This document shows positions 23,732 through 32,842 of a DNA stretch of 60,312 nucleotides, piece after piece. Both the position numbers and the translations under genes were made by a program. Location of the stretch: positions 1-60,312 of the forward strand of contig CANJMF010000020.1 in assembly GCA_947475895.1 (NCBI GenBank). The letters are read 5' to 3'. The stretch is from Fidelibacterota bacterium. Its GTDB lineage: Bacteria > Pseudomonadota > Alphaproteobacteria > Rhodospirillales > Rhodospirillaceae. Numbering within the stretch: position 1 is the first letter of the stretch; every line of letters begins with the position of its first letter. The notes beneath the pieces were generated by a model. That model was not told the origin of the DNA and did not search any database. It was given only the letters and a program-made list of their open reading frames with translations.

Positions 23732-26700
23732 TCAGATTAGGCCGGTGTGGCGCAGGGCTTGGTCGAGCTGACCGGGTGACAATTCCATGGTGAAGGGGCC
23801 GTCGGTCCAGAGCAGCACGCAATGAATGGTGTGGCGCGGGTAAATGGCCTGGAGCGCCGTACGGTAGGTGGCCATCTGGAAGACATAGGCAGCATCGACG
23901 TTCACGGCTTCGCGCGGCGGCGGGCGGTTGGTTTTGTAGTCGATGATCCACACGTCGGTGGCGGACACCGCGAGGCGGTCCACCTGGCCGGAAATGGCGT
24001 AGGTGCCGATGAGGCCCGTGAGCGGGACTTCGGCCTGGGAGCCGGCAGCAAACAACGGCGCGAAGGTGGCGTTGTCGAGGACGGCCAAGGTTTCGCTGAC
24101 GATGGCGGCGCGGGTGGCTTCGTTGAGGCCCCAGGCGGGGCGCGCGACGTAAGCGAGGGCAGCAGCGCGGCGGCGCGCGGGCGGAATGTCGGGCAGGCAT
24201 TGCAGCAGGCGGTGGATGATGAGCCCGCGCTGGAAGCGCACGCGGCCATCGGTGGACAGAGGCGATAAGACCGCGCCTTCCGTGGCGACAATGCGCGAGG
24301 GGGCCAGCGGACGCGGTGGTGTTTTCTCGGGCGGCGGATCGCGGCGCGCCCAATCGGGGAAGGGTTCCAGAGCTGTGGGCGTAGTGGGTGGCTTTTCCGG
24401 TTTTGGCTCGGTGTTTTGTTTGGACTCAAGCCGGATGATCTCGCCGTTGGGCAAGGTGCCGTCGGATTCGAGGAATGCGTCGGTGAGAGTCACCGCACGC
24501 GGTGAGGTGACGACGCCGTTTTTGATGAGCGTGTGCCAACAGGCGTCGAGCTTGCTGGGGCGTTTGGTTTTCCAGCCGCAGACATAGAGACGGTCTTCGG
24601 CGCGGGTCATGGCCACGTAGAGGAGGCGGCGGTATTCACGCTCTTGCGCGCGTTGCGCATCCTCGCGGGTGCGGCGCGTGACGGCGTCCATATCGCCGAC
24701 GGTGGGCGCCCACAGCAGCAGATCGTCGTCGGTCCATAAAAGAGAGTCTTGCATGATGGGCGGGCGCAGGGTGTCGGGCAGGAAGACGATGGGCGCTTGC
24801 AGACCTTTCGCGCCGTGGACGGTGATGATGCGCACGGCGTCGGCCCCGGTTTGATCGAGGTCGCGTTTAATTTCGGTTTCGCCGGCCGCCAGCCAATGCA
24901 GGAAGCCTTGCAGCGACGGCGGATGCGCGCGTTGATAAACCAATGTGAGTTCCATGAACTCATCAATGGGGTCGTCGGCGTCGAAGCCCAGGCGGCTGAG
25001 AAGTTTGCGGCGGCCGTCGAGGCGCACAAGGATGTCGGCGTAAAGCTCGGCGGGGGTGACGAAGTCGACTTTCGCCAGAAGGCTCGCGAGTAAATCGTAT
25101 GCCGCGCCGAAAACCGACTTGGTGCCGCTGTGTGTGGACAGCACATCCCACAGATGTTTGGTGTCGCGCTTGTAGGCGAGCGTGAACAACTCTTCTTCGG
25201 TGAAACCAACAAGCGGGCTTTTCAGGACGATGGCGAGCGTGAGGTCATCCTCGGGGAGCAGCAGGAATTGGCCGAGGGCGATGAGATCCATCACCGCCAT
25301 TTGTTGCGTGAGCACCATGCGGTCGACACCAGCTACGGCGATGTCGGCGCGTTTGAGCTGGCGTACGAGTTCTTCGACAAAGCCGGTGCGGCGGCGTACC
25401 AGCACCATGATGTCGCCCGCGCGAATGGGGCGGTTCTTGGCGACGAGCATTTCTTTCTCGCGCACCATCTTGGCGATGCGCTTGGCGACGAGGGCTGCCA
25501 GCCGGTGCGGCGGCGAGTCGGCGGTGGTGCGCTCGACTGGCGGCTTCCAGGAGACGACGGTATCGGACGGCGCGGGCTCCACGGCGGGCCAGATCTCGAC
25601 CAGACCGGCGTCGTCCTCGCGAGCTGCGATGTGTGCGATGTCTTCTTCCGCAAGCGCAATGCCGTCGCGGGCAGCGGGTTGTTTGAAGACGAGATCCACG
25701 GCTTCGAGCACGGCGGGGACGGAGCGGAAGGAAACGTTGAGGTCTACGTTTCGCCAGCGTTGGCCAGCGTCCTCCACCTTCGCACTGACATGCGCGCGCA
25801 TGCGCTCGAATTCCTCGGGCGATGCGCCTTGGAAGCTGTAGATGGATTGCTTGCGGTCGCCGACGACGAACACGGTGCGCGGTGTGTCTGAGGTTTCTTC
25901 AAAGCGGCCTTTGCCGGTGAAGAACTCGCTCGCGATAGCGTCGACGATGGCCCACTGGTCGGGGTTCGTGTCCTGGCCTTCGTCGACCAGGATGTGATCG
26001 ATGCCGCCGTCGAGTTTATAGAGCACCCAGCCCGCGACACCGGGGCTTTGCAGAAGTGTGCGCGTGGCTTGGATGAGATCGTCGTAATCGAGAAGCCCGC
26101 GTTGTGCTTTGTTGGAACGATAGCGGCCGAGTAGATCGCCGCCAAGGCGCAGAAGCGATTCCGTGGCGGTGGCGACACGGGCCGCGCGCACACGGTCCAT
26201 GAGGTTGCGCAGGCGTTCGGCTTCGGCCTGCATGACCTCAAGGGCGTCGAGGGCTGAGGCGGCGACTTTCTTTGTGACGAGAGTCGCGAAGATTTCGCCG
26301 TCTTGTTTGAGAAAGGCACCGAGGTAGATTTCGAGGCCGATCGCGCGCTGCGTGGCGGTGGCGAGCCACGTTGCGATGGTGCCGGCGCGCTCCTGATCGG
26401 TTTTGGAACCGCTGTTCATGGCCGCGACGACGCGCTTCAAGGCATCGCAGGCGAAGCTGTCGTCGTGACAAGCACCCGCGACAATGGTGTGCTCGGTTTC
26501 GTCCGCTGCAAGGCCGAGCTTGCGGCGCAAGGCGACCATGACAGAGTCGACGGTGCCATGGCGGTCAAGCAAGCGCGCGAGTTTGCCGCGTCCCGCGACG
26601 AGCGTTTCCATAAGCGGCGCGAAGTTGGTCTCGTGCACGCGCGCGGTGATGAGCGCTAAAGCTTTTTCCAGTGCGGCGTCGGTGCCGGCGCGGGCGTGCT

Positions 26701-27202
26701 CGATGGTGGCTTCTTGCGCCGACATGAGCGCTTCGGCGGCGTCGCGCTCATCCATGACGGTAAAGTGCGGCGCGATGCGGGCTTCCAGCGGGAAGCGTCG
26801 CAACAGCGATTGGCAGAAGGCGTGGATGGTGGAGATTTGCAAACCGCCGGGGGTGTCGAGCACGCGGGCGAACAAACGGCGTGCGCGTTCGCGAATGAAG
26901 GCGTCGACTTCGACGGGAAATAATGTCTTCAACTCCTCGCCGAGATCGTGGTCGTCCATGGTCACCCAGGCGGCGAGGCGTTGGGTGATGCGGTTGTTCA
27001 TTTCGGCAGCCGCGGCTTTGGTGAAGGTCAGGCACAAAATGCGCTGCGGCGCGGTGCCTGCCAGCAGCAACGCTAGAACGCGGTCGGTGAGGACTTTGGT
27101 TTTGCCCGAGCCGGCGGACGCGCTGACCCACACGCTGGCAGCGGGATCGGCCGCTTTACCTTGGTCGCGGGTGGCAATGTCGACGGGCGAGACATGATTC
27201 AT
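23732..27202 (-). CDS. addA: Helicase-nuclease subunit AddA
   Basis: A 1156-residue subunit of the AddAB enzyme that processes double-strand breaks for RecA. N-terminal UvrD-type helicase: Walker A SASAGSGKTKVLTDRV, LCLTFTKAAAAEM, HILVDEGQDTNPDQW (Walker B) and RLLYVAMTRAEDRLYVCGWK. The C-terminal RecB-like nuclease has VWIIDYKTNRPPP with the metal-binding Asp and Lys. Length fits alphaproteobacterial AddA. ATG 27202 has GGGGGA 8 bases upstream and overlaps the addB stop by 4 bases; an ATG seven codons earlier is less likely. Confidence 0.95.
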   Translation of the reverse strand: MNHVSPVDIATRDQGKAADPAASVWVSASAGSGKTKVLTDRVLALLLAGTAPQRILCLTFTKAAAAEMNNRITQRLAAWVTMDDHDLGEELKTLFPVEVDAFIRERARRLFARVLDTPGGLQISTIHAFCQSLLRRFPLEARIAPHFTVMDERDAAEALMSAQEATIEHARAGTDAALEKALALITARVHETNFAPLMETLVAGRGKLARLLDRHGTVDSVMVALRRKLGLAADETEHTIVAGACHDDSFACDALKRVVAAMNSGSKTDQERAGTIATWLATATQRAIGLEIYLGAFLKQDGEIFATLVTKKVAASALDALEVMQAEAERLRNLMDRVRAARVATATESLLRLGGDLLGRYRSNKAQRGLLDYDDLIQATRTLLQSPGVAGWVLYKLDGGIDHILVDEGQDTNPDQWAIVDAIASEFFTGKGRFEETSDTPRTVFVVGDRKQSIYSFQGASPEEFERMRAHVSAKVEDAGQRWRNVDLNVSFRSVPAVLEAVDLVFKQPAARDGIALAEEDIAHIAAREDDAGLVEIWPAVEPAPSDTVVSWKPPVERTTADSPPHRLAALVAKRIAKMVREKEMLVAKNRPIRAGDIMVLVRRRTGFVEELVRQLKRADIAVAGVDRMVLTQQMAVMDLIALGQFLLLPEDDLTLAIVLKSPLVGFTEEELFTLAYKRDTKHLWDVLSTHSGTKSVFGAAYDLLASLLAKVDFVTPAELYADILVRLDGRRKLLSRLGFDADDPIDEFMELTLVYQRAHPPSLQGFLHWLAAGETEIKRDLDQTGADAVRIITVHGAKGLQAPIVFLPDTLRPPIMQDSLLWTDDDLLLWAPTVGDMDAVTRRTREDAQRAQEREYRRLLYVAMTRAEDRLYVCGWKTKRPSKLDACWHTLIKNGVVTSPRAVTLTDAFLESDGTLPNGEIIRLESKQNTEPKPEKPPTTPTALEPFPDWARRDPPPEKTPPRPLAPSRIVATEGAVLSPLSTDGRVRFQRGLIIHRLLQCLPDIPPARRRAAALAYVARPAWGLNEATRAAIVSETLAVLDNATFAPLFAAGSQAEVPLTGLIGTYAISGQVDRLAVSATDVWIIDYKTNRPPPREAVNVDAAYVFQMATYRTALQAIYPRHTIHCVLLWTDGPFTMELSPGQLDQALRHTGLI

Positions 27203-30132
27203 GTTTCGTCCCCCGCCGACCATTCCTTGACGCGCGCGAGATGCTCGTAGTCGCTATATGTGCGCGGTGCTTCGGGGTTCGGGCGCGGAGCATAAGGCGT
27301 GGTTTGGTTGTCGAAAGCGGCGATGAGTTGCGCCAAGCCCTCGCGGGCTTCGGCGGCGAGCTGTGCAATGTCGGCTTTGATCAACACCTCGTTGCCGCCA
27401 TCCTTGCGGCCGTGCAGGTGCCAAAAGCTGAGCGTGCCGACGTTGCCGGTGGGCACGTCGGGAAAGCTGTCCTTCAGCGCCATGGCGGCTTCGAGAGGCA
27501 GTTGAGGCGCGTAACCGGCTTCAATCTCGGTTTTGGTGGGCGGCGTGCCGGTTTTGTAATCGATGATGGCGAGGCTGCCGTCGCGCAGACGATCAATGCG
27601 GTCGGCTTTGGCGACGAGGGTGAATGTGCCGAGCGCCATTTCGCCGCGCCGTTCCACGAAGGAGCCCGAGAGCGACGCGCGGCGCGATTGTTCGAAGGTC
27701 ACGAACCAGGCAGCGATGCGCTCGAAGCGCGGCCACCAGAACGCCATGACGGCGGGACGCAAAGCAAGCGTGTCGAACGTCACGCGTCCCAGCGCGCAAA
27801 GTTTTTCCTTGGCGTCGAAGGGCAGGTCGCCTGCCGGATAGGCATTGATAAAATCCTGCAGCGCACGGTGTACCAGCGAGCCGTAATCGGCGGCGCTGAC
27901 GTCTTGCTCGAGCGGATCGAGCGGGAGGAGTTTCAGGATGTGTTTGGCGTAGATGCTGTAAGGATCGCGCATCCACTTTTCGACTTCGGTGACGGACAAG
28001 CGGCGCGGGCGGGCTGATACCGGCGGTGTGGGCGCGGGCGCCGCGATAGCTGCGACTTTCGTGGGGCGTGAAAGTTCTTTGGTCCAGGGCAGCCAGGCGT
28101 CTTTCTCGACAGGCAGCGCGATGCCGGCGCTGGCGACCACGCGGTCGAGACGCTGCAGCCAGCGCGACGGCACCGTGGGCGTGCCGCCGACTTTCAGCGC
28201 GCGCGTGAGCACGACGCGCGGCGCGCAGAGAGCCTGCGCGATGTCGTGGGCGGCGAGGCCGACGCGTTCCTCGGGCGACGGCAAACCGAAGCGCGTGCGC
28301 ATGGGGCGGCTCATCCAGGGATCGGCGACCGTACCGGCGGGCCAAGTGCCCTCGTTGAGGCTGCCGAGAATCAAAACATCGAAGCGCTGCAAGCGGGCTT
28401 CCAGCGGCCCGAGAATGGACAGGCGCGGGTGGCGGCCATAGCGCGGGCGCACCACGCGCTCCAACATGAGCGTGCTGAAGAAGGCGGGATAGGACGCAGG
28501 TGCTAATGGGGCCAGCACATCGACGCCTTGGGCGAGCTCGGCGACAAACGTGGCGGCGGCCTCACCGGCTTCGTCGGCCCAGAGACGCAAGGGACCGAGT
28601 GTGTCGTGGGTGCCGGCTAGTGCTTCAGCCGCGTCCATGTGAGCGCTGAGCAGTTCGGCGGCGGTGGCTTGCGGCGATTCCATCAGGGCAGCGAAAGCGC
28701 CACAGCAGGATTCAAGGCGGGCGATCCACTGTTCGACGGCGGCGCGCGGTTCTTCGAGCATCGAAGCCAATTGCCGTAGCCCTGCGAAGCCGGACGGCGG
28801 GCGCGGGCCGCGCAGAAGATGACGCTCGGCCAAACGCGTGACGTGGCGGAATGCGATGGGATCGAGGCCGGCTGCGGCGAAAGGATGTTTGCACAAGGCC
28901 AGTGTGGCGACGGGGGCAAAAGAATCCGCCGCCGCGATGGCCAGCAACTGTAGGAACGATCCGGGCGGCGTTTGCTCGAGGCGTTGACCGGCAGAATCGT
29001 CGATCTCGATGTGCCAGCGTTTCAGCTCGCTCGCGACACGGTGCGCCAATGCGCGATCAGGCGTGACGAGCGCGCAGGTGCGGTGCTCTTTTTCCAAGCT
29101 TTCGCGCATGACCAGCGCGATGGCTTCGGCCTCTTCACGTGGGGACGCGCAGTCGAGACGCGTGAGGCCCGCGACGGCGTCAGCCTTAAACGCAACTTTG
29201 CGCCACGCGTCGGTGGTGACGGCGGGGCGCATGACTTCCGTGACAAAGGGCGCGCGGCCTGCCGTCTTTTCGGCGGCGGGCCAAAGCTTGACCTGATCGC
29301 GCGTGATTTCGAAACGCGCCAAAAGCTGCTTTAATCCCCGTTGGGGGTGGGCGTCGTCCAATTGCTCCCAACCGTCGTCATCGAGCCATGTATCGAGGCC
29401 GGGCAACACCACGCAGCCATCGGGCATGCGTGCGATGGTCGCCAGTAGATCGGCGGTCGCGGGAATGCTGCCCGTGGACCCTGCTGCGATCACGGGGCCG
29501 TTGGCGCCGGTTTTTTCCCAGGCAGCAATTTGCGCGGCAAACACGGCGTTGCGCTGGGCGGCGGGATCGAGGGCATTTTCCTCGGCGAGAATCTTCGGCC
29601 AAGCGTCGGTGACGAGACCTAGGAACTCCAGCGTGGTTTTCCAGTGCTCGGCGTAATCGCCTTCGACGAGATCTTTCAATCGGTCGAAACTCAGACGTTC
29701 GGTTTGGACTTCATCGAGCAAGTGGGCGAGTTCAGAGGCAAGCTGCACCGCTTGTTCGGGCTGATAGGCCTGTGCCTTTTGAATCAGGCTGGCCAACATC
29801 AACTGGCGGCGTAAGGGCGCGATGGCGGGTGGAATCTCGACTTGGGTTGCGGCAGCGAAGCCCGAGAAGAGTGCGTCCTCTTCATCGAGATCGCTCAAGG
29901 GAATGAGGCGCGGCAGCAACAATGGCTTGCCCGCGCTCAGCCGTAGGAATGCTTCGCGGAGCGAGCGGCAGGCACGGCGCGTGGGCAGCAAGATGGTGAT
30001 GGCGGCGAGCGCGAGCGGATCGTCGCCCGCATCGGTCAACACGCCGCGTGCCAAGCAATCAACAAACGCTTCGTGCGGCGGAATGGTGAAAACCGCCGGC
30101 TTTTGAGAGGCGAGCTTGCGCCATGCGCTCAT
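27199..30132 (-). CDS. addB: Helicase-nuclease subunit AddB (alphaproteobacterial type)
   Basis: A 977-residue AddB. The N-terminal part is an inactive-helicase scaffold that in this family reads the recombination hotspot; ILLPTRRACRSLREAFLRL lies where Walker A would be and lacks the GKT signature. The C-terminal nuclease domain contains VEKWMRDPYSIYAKHILKLL, DYGSLVHRALQDF and LAIIDYKTGTPP with catalytic Asp and Lys. It is joined by 4-base overlaps to murU before it and addA after it, so the subunits are probably made together. Length is normal for the class. Confidence 0.93.
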   Translation of the reverse strand: MSAWRKLASQKPAVFTIPPHEAFVDCLARGVLTDAGDDPLALAAITILLPTRRACRSLREAFLRLSAGKPLLLPRLIPLSDLDEEDALFSGFAAATQVEIPPAIAPLRRQLMLASLIQKAQAYQPEQAVQLASELAHLLDEVQTERLSFDRLKDLVEGDYAEHWKTTLEFLGLVTDAWPKILAEENALDPAAQRNAVFAAQIAAWEKTGANGPVIAAGSTGSIPATADLLATIARMPDGCVVLPGLDTWLDDDGWEQLDDAHPQRGLKQLLARFEITRDQVKLWPAAEKTAGRAPFVTEVMRPAVTTDAWRKVAFKADAVAGLTRLDCASPREEAEAIALVMRESLEKEHRTCALVTPDRALAHRVASELKRWHIEIDDSAGQRLEQTPPGSFLQLLAIAAADSFAPVATLALCKHPFAAAGLDPIAFRHVTRLAERHLLRGPRPPSGFAGLRQLASMLEEPRAAVEQWIARLESCCGAFAALMESPQATAAELLSAHMDAAEALAGTHDTLGPLRLWADEAGEAAATFVAELAQGVDVLAPLAPASYPAFFSTLMLERVVRPRYGRHPRLSILGPLEARLQRFDVLILGSLNEGTWPAGTVADPWMSRPMRTRFGLPSPEERVGLAAHDIAQALCAPRVVLTRALKVGGTPTVPSRWLQRLDRVVASAGIALPVEKDAWLPWTKELSRPTKVAAIAAPAPTPPVSARPRRLSVTEVEKWMRDPYSIYAKHILKLLPLDPLEQDVSAADYGSLVHRALQDFINAYPAGDLPFDAKEKLCALGRVTFDTLALRPAVMAFWWPRFERIAAWFVTFEQSRRASLSGSFVERRGEMALGTFTLVAKADRIDRLRDGSLAIIDYKTGTPPTKTEIEAGYAPQLPLEAAMALKDSFPDVPTGNVGTLSFWHLHGRKDGGNEVLIKADIAQLAAEAREGLAQLIAAFDNQTTPYAPRPNPEAPRTYSDYEHLARVKEWSAGDET

Positions 30133-30830
30133 GGAGCGAGCAAGCGTTCGGTCGCGCTTACAGCCTCGGGTGTGCCCACGTGATACCAGGCGCCATCGTG
30201 GACCAGCGCCCTCATGCGGCCGGCGGCGATGGCTTTGTCCCAGATTTTATTCATCGAGAAAGGAACGGCGGACTCTCCAGCGAGAACGCGCGGATGCATG
30301 ATGTAAACGCCGGCATAAACAAACGGCGCACGCGGCATGTTGCCGCGCCGTTTCATGGCGCTGTCGGCCTCCACAAAGAAATCGCCCGCGCCGTCAAAGC
30401 CGTGAGCGGTTTCGATCGGATGCACCAGCATGAGAACATCGAGCGCGGCTGAGTCCCACGCGGCCAGCATGCGGCCGAGCATGGGCGAAGCGCCGTCGGC
30501 AATGATGGCGTCGCAATTGAAAACAAAGAAGGCGTCGTTCCCAAGGAGGGGTAGCGCTTTCACCACGCCGCCGCCCGTATCAAGCAGCGCGTTCGTTTCA
30601 TCGGAGATGGTGATGGCCGGTTTTTTGCGCGCGGCCAAATGCGTCACGAGGAGGGGCGCTAGGTAGTGAACATTGACGATGGCGCGGTCGACGTTCGTCG
30701 CCGCCAATTGATCCAATGACCAATCGATGAGCGCGCGGCCGCCGACTTTCACCAACGGCTTGGGCACGTGATCGGTGAGCGGGCGCATGCGTGTGCCCAA
30801 CCCGGCGGCCAGCATCATGGCGGGCATCAT
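30129..30830 (-). CDS. murU: N-acetylmuramate-1-phosphate uridylyltransferase
   Basis: A 233-residue sugar-nucleotide transferase. MMLAAGLGTRMRPLTDHVPK is the nucleotide-binding signature, LVKVGGRALIDWSLDQL follows, and FFVFNCDAII has the metal-binding Asp. Such proteins are often annotated as mannose-1-phosphate guanylyltransferase, but pairing with the AmgK-type kinase upstream (4-base overlap) points to MurU, which makes UDP-MurNAc in cell-wall recycling. The pathway bypasses de novo UDP-MurNAc synthesis and its fosfomycin target. The call depends on context as well as sequence. Confidence 0.85.
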   Translation of the reverse strand: MMPAMMLAAGLGTRMRPLTDHVPKPLVKVGGRALIDWSLDQLAATNVDRAIVNVHYLAPLLVTHLAARKKPAITISDETNALLDTGGGVVKALPLLGNDAFFVFNCDAIIADGASPMLGRMLAAWDSAALDVLMLVHPIETAHGFDGAGDFFVEADSAMKRRGNMPRAPFVYAGVYIMHPRVLAGESAVPFSMNKIWDKAIAAGRMRALVHDGAWYHVGTPEAVSATERLLAP

Positions 30831-31828
30831 GAGGGCACCACACGATATTTTTGCGGCACGTATTCATCCATCCATGTTTTCAGATCGGACAACGCGGGAT
30901 GCGCGAGGCATTGATCCATATAGCGCCACAGGCGCGGCATGTGGACGAGGTAGTGGGGTTTGTTGTCGCGTACGTTCAGGCGCGCGAAGGTGCCGATGAC
31001 GCGTACATGACGTTGCGCGGCCATGACGGCCCACGACAAATTAAACGCATCGGGTGCGATGGCCGGAAGGGCGGCGAGGTAGCGCGATTTCATCTCGGCG
31101 ACGAGCGCGGGGTTAATGTCGCGCCGGGCGTCTTCCAACAGCGACATGAAGTCGTAGGTGACAGGGCCGGATACGGCGTCCTGAAAATCCAAGAGGCCGC
31201 AGGCTTTGATGCCTGTGCGCCCCGGGATCAGCAGAAGATTGTCGACGTGGTAGTCGAACAGAATCAGCGACGTCGGCACTTGCTCGGCGTGCGGCAAGAT
31301 CGCTTCCCAGATCTGCTCGAATTCCGAGATGGCGTCGGGCGACAAGGTGACGCCGAGCATTTTCAGGTACCACACATGCAGGCGACCGACTTCTTCCAGT
31401 TGGCGTGGCAGCGCGTAAGGAACGACACCCGGCGCAACGGCGTCCGGTGTTTTGTGAAGCGCAATGAGAGCGTCGGTCGCCAAGGCATACAACGCGCGCT
31501 CGTCTTTGCCGCGCGCGAGCAAGCGGGTGTAGGTGTCGTCACCGAGGTCTTCCAGAAGCAACAATCCGGCGTCAGTGTCTTCAGCGAGAATGTCGGGCAC
31601 CGAAAAGCCGCGCTCATATAAGTGCCGCGCGATGTGCACGAAGGGGCGCACGTCTTCTTGCGGCGGCGGCGCGTCCATGAGGATGGCGGTGTTGCCGTTG
31701 TCGGTGAGGCGGTCGTATTTGCGAAACGACGCATCGCCCGCGATGCGCACGCGTGTCGCTGGGTCCCAGCCGTTGCGTATCAGAAAGGCAGCGATAAGAG
31801 CGTTACGTTCGGTCGACGGCGGCATCAT
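30827..31828 (-). CDS. amgK: Anomeric N-acetylmuramate/GlcNAc kinase
   Basis: A 333-residue kinase of the aminoglycoside-phosphotransferase fold. LILFDYHVDNLLLIPG has the catalytic Asp and Asn, and CGLLDFQDAVSGPVTYDFMS the metal-binding DFxD-like segment. With murU it phosphorylates the anomeric carbon of MurNAc during cell-wall recycling (known for this pair). The start overlaps the GNAT gene's stop by 4 bases. It could in principle act on another small sugar, but the adjacent murU supports AmgK. Confidence 0.87.
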   Translation of the reverse strand: MMPPSTERNALIAAFLIRNGWDPATRVRIAGDASFRKYDRLTDNGNTAILMDAPPPQEDVRPFVHIARHLYERGFSVPDILAEDTDAGLLLLEDLGDDTYTRLLARGKDERALYALATDALIALHKTPDAVAPGVVPYALPRQLEEVGRLHVWYLKMLGVTLSPDAISEFEQIWEAILPHAEQVPTSLILFDYHVDNLLLIPGRTGIKACGLLDFQDAVSGPVTYDFMSLLEDARRDINPALVAEMKSRYLAALPAIAPDAFNLSWAVMAAQRHVRVIGTFARLNVRDNKPHYLVHMPRLWRYMDQCLAHPALSDLKTWMDEYVPQKYRVVPS

Positions 31829-32343
31829 TTCCTGATCTCGAATACAACACTAATGGACTCAACGCCGTCGAAGGTTCTTGGATATAAACCCTGCCGACGA
31901 ACGCCCCCGATTTTCTCCATGGCACGTTGCGAACGCCTATTGTGCTCGCCAACCCAGAAAACCACTGTATCAACAAAAGTGAGCGCATGATCCAACATGA
32001 GGCGCTTCACTTCAGCGTTTGTCTTCCCGCCCCAATATGTCCTGCTAAGAAAGGTCCACCCGATCTCGATCTCGCGCGCCACTACGTCGTGACCGTAGTA
32101 ACGACTTGATCCGATGATGGCACCCGTCGCCTTGTTGACGATCGCAAAACCCATGCGAGCGGCCAATGCTCCGTCGAAAAACTTTCGGAAAACCGGCTCC
32201 TTATAGCGATCGCTCGCGGGATGAAGTTCCCAAATGAGGGGATCGGACGCGACTTCGAACATTTCCGTCCAATCGTGCTTCTGAAGCGGTCGAATGACGA
32301 CGGAGTCTCCAATCAAGGTCGGCTGAAAGTTCGGCTCGGTCAT
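31825..32343 (-). CDS. GNAT N-acetyltransferase (RimJ/RimL-like)
   Basis: A 172-residue acetyltransferase. VIRPLQKHDWTEMFEVASDP opens the fold, and EIEIGWTFLSRTYWGGKTNA with NRRSQRAMEKIGGVRRQGLY forms the acetyl-CoA binding region usual for RimJ/RimL-type enzymes. The target is unknown. ATG 32343 is chosen; a GTG six codons upstream is possible and both have weak ribosome-binding sites. It is inserted between tsaE and amgK, 33 bases after the first and overlapping the second by 4, so it belongs to this transcript but not to the usual gene order of the class. Confidence 0.83.
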   Translation of the reverse strand: MTEPNFQPTLIGDSVVIRPLQKHDWTEMFEVASDPLIWELHPASDRYKEPVFRKFFDGALAARMGFAIVNKATGAIIGSSRYYGHDVVAREIEIGWTFLSRTYWGGKTNAEVKRLMLDHALTFVDTVVFWVGEHNRRSQRAMEKIGGVRRQGLYPRTFDGVESISVVFEIRK

Positions 32344-32376
32344 AGCTTGCTCTGTGTGCACAAACGGACTTCGCGA

Positions 32377-32841
32377 TCAGCCAACATGCTTCCGTAGTTC
32401 CGGAAAACGGTCCACCCACGACGCGCCCGACAATAGCGCCTTGCGGCCCGTGCCGTCATGCAACAGGGAAATGTCGAGACGCGTGTTGGGCAAGAGACCG
32501 CCTAAACGTTCGGGCCATTCGATCAGGCTGATGCCCTCAATGAAGGCTTCTTCAATTCCGATCTCAAGGGCTTCGTCGGAGGATTTGAGGCGATAGAGAT
32601 CGAAATGCCAGATGACGGCGCTCGCGGTTTCGTATGTTTGCGCCAGGGTGAAGGTGGGGCTCACGACTTCTTCCGCGTCGCCCGCCAGTGCTTGAATGAA
32701 GCCGCGCGCGAGTGTTGTCTTGCCGGCACCTAAAGGACCATCGAGGGCGATCACGTCGCCCCGCCGTGCCGCGTGCGCCAGCACTGACCCAAGGCGCAAG
32801 GTATCGGCTTCAGTCGCCAAGGTGACGGCGATGTTGGCCAT
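32377..32841 (-). CDS. tsaE: tRNA threonylcarbamoyladenosine synthesis ATPase TsaE
   Basis: A 154-residue ATPase needed for the t6A37 modification of tRNAs that read ANN codons. The P-loop is GPLGAGKTTLARGFIQAL, followed by VVSPTFTLAQTYE and HFDLYRLKSSDEALEIGIEE, all typical of TsaE, and IEWPERLGGLLP near the end. ATG 32841 begins the conserved region; longer versions overlap the histidine-kinase gene and have no similarity. It starts 1 base after that gene's stop. Confidence 0.93.
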   Translation of the reverse strand: MANIAVTLATEADTLRLGSVLAHAARRGDVIALDGPLGAGKTTLARGFIQALAGDAEEVVSPTFTLAQTYETASAVIWHFDLYRLKSSDEALEIGIEEAFIEGISLIEWPERLGGLLPNTRLDISLLHDGTGRKALLSGASWVDRFPELRKHVG

Positions 32842-32842
32842 G

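Noticed and set aside
22700-23740. A 346-codon plus-strand open frame opposite the Rieske gene
   Set aside because: Gly/Ala/Val-rich without motifs, while the minus strand has intact Rieske and iron motifs.
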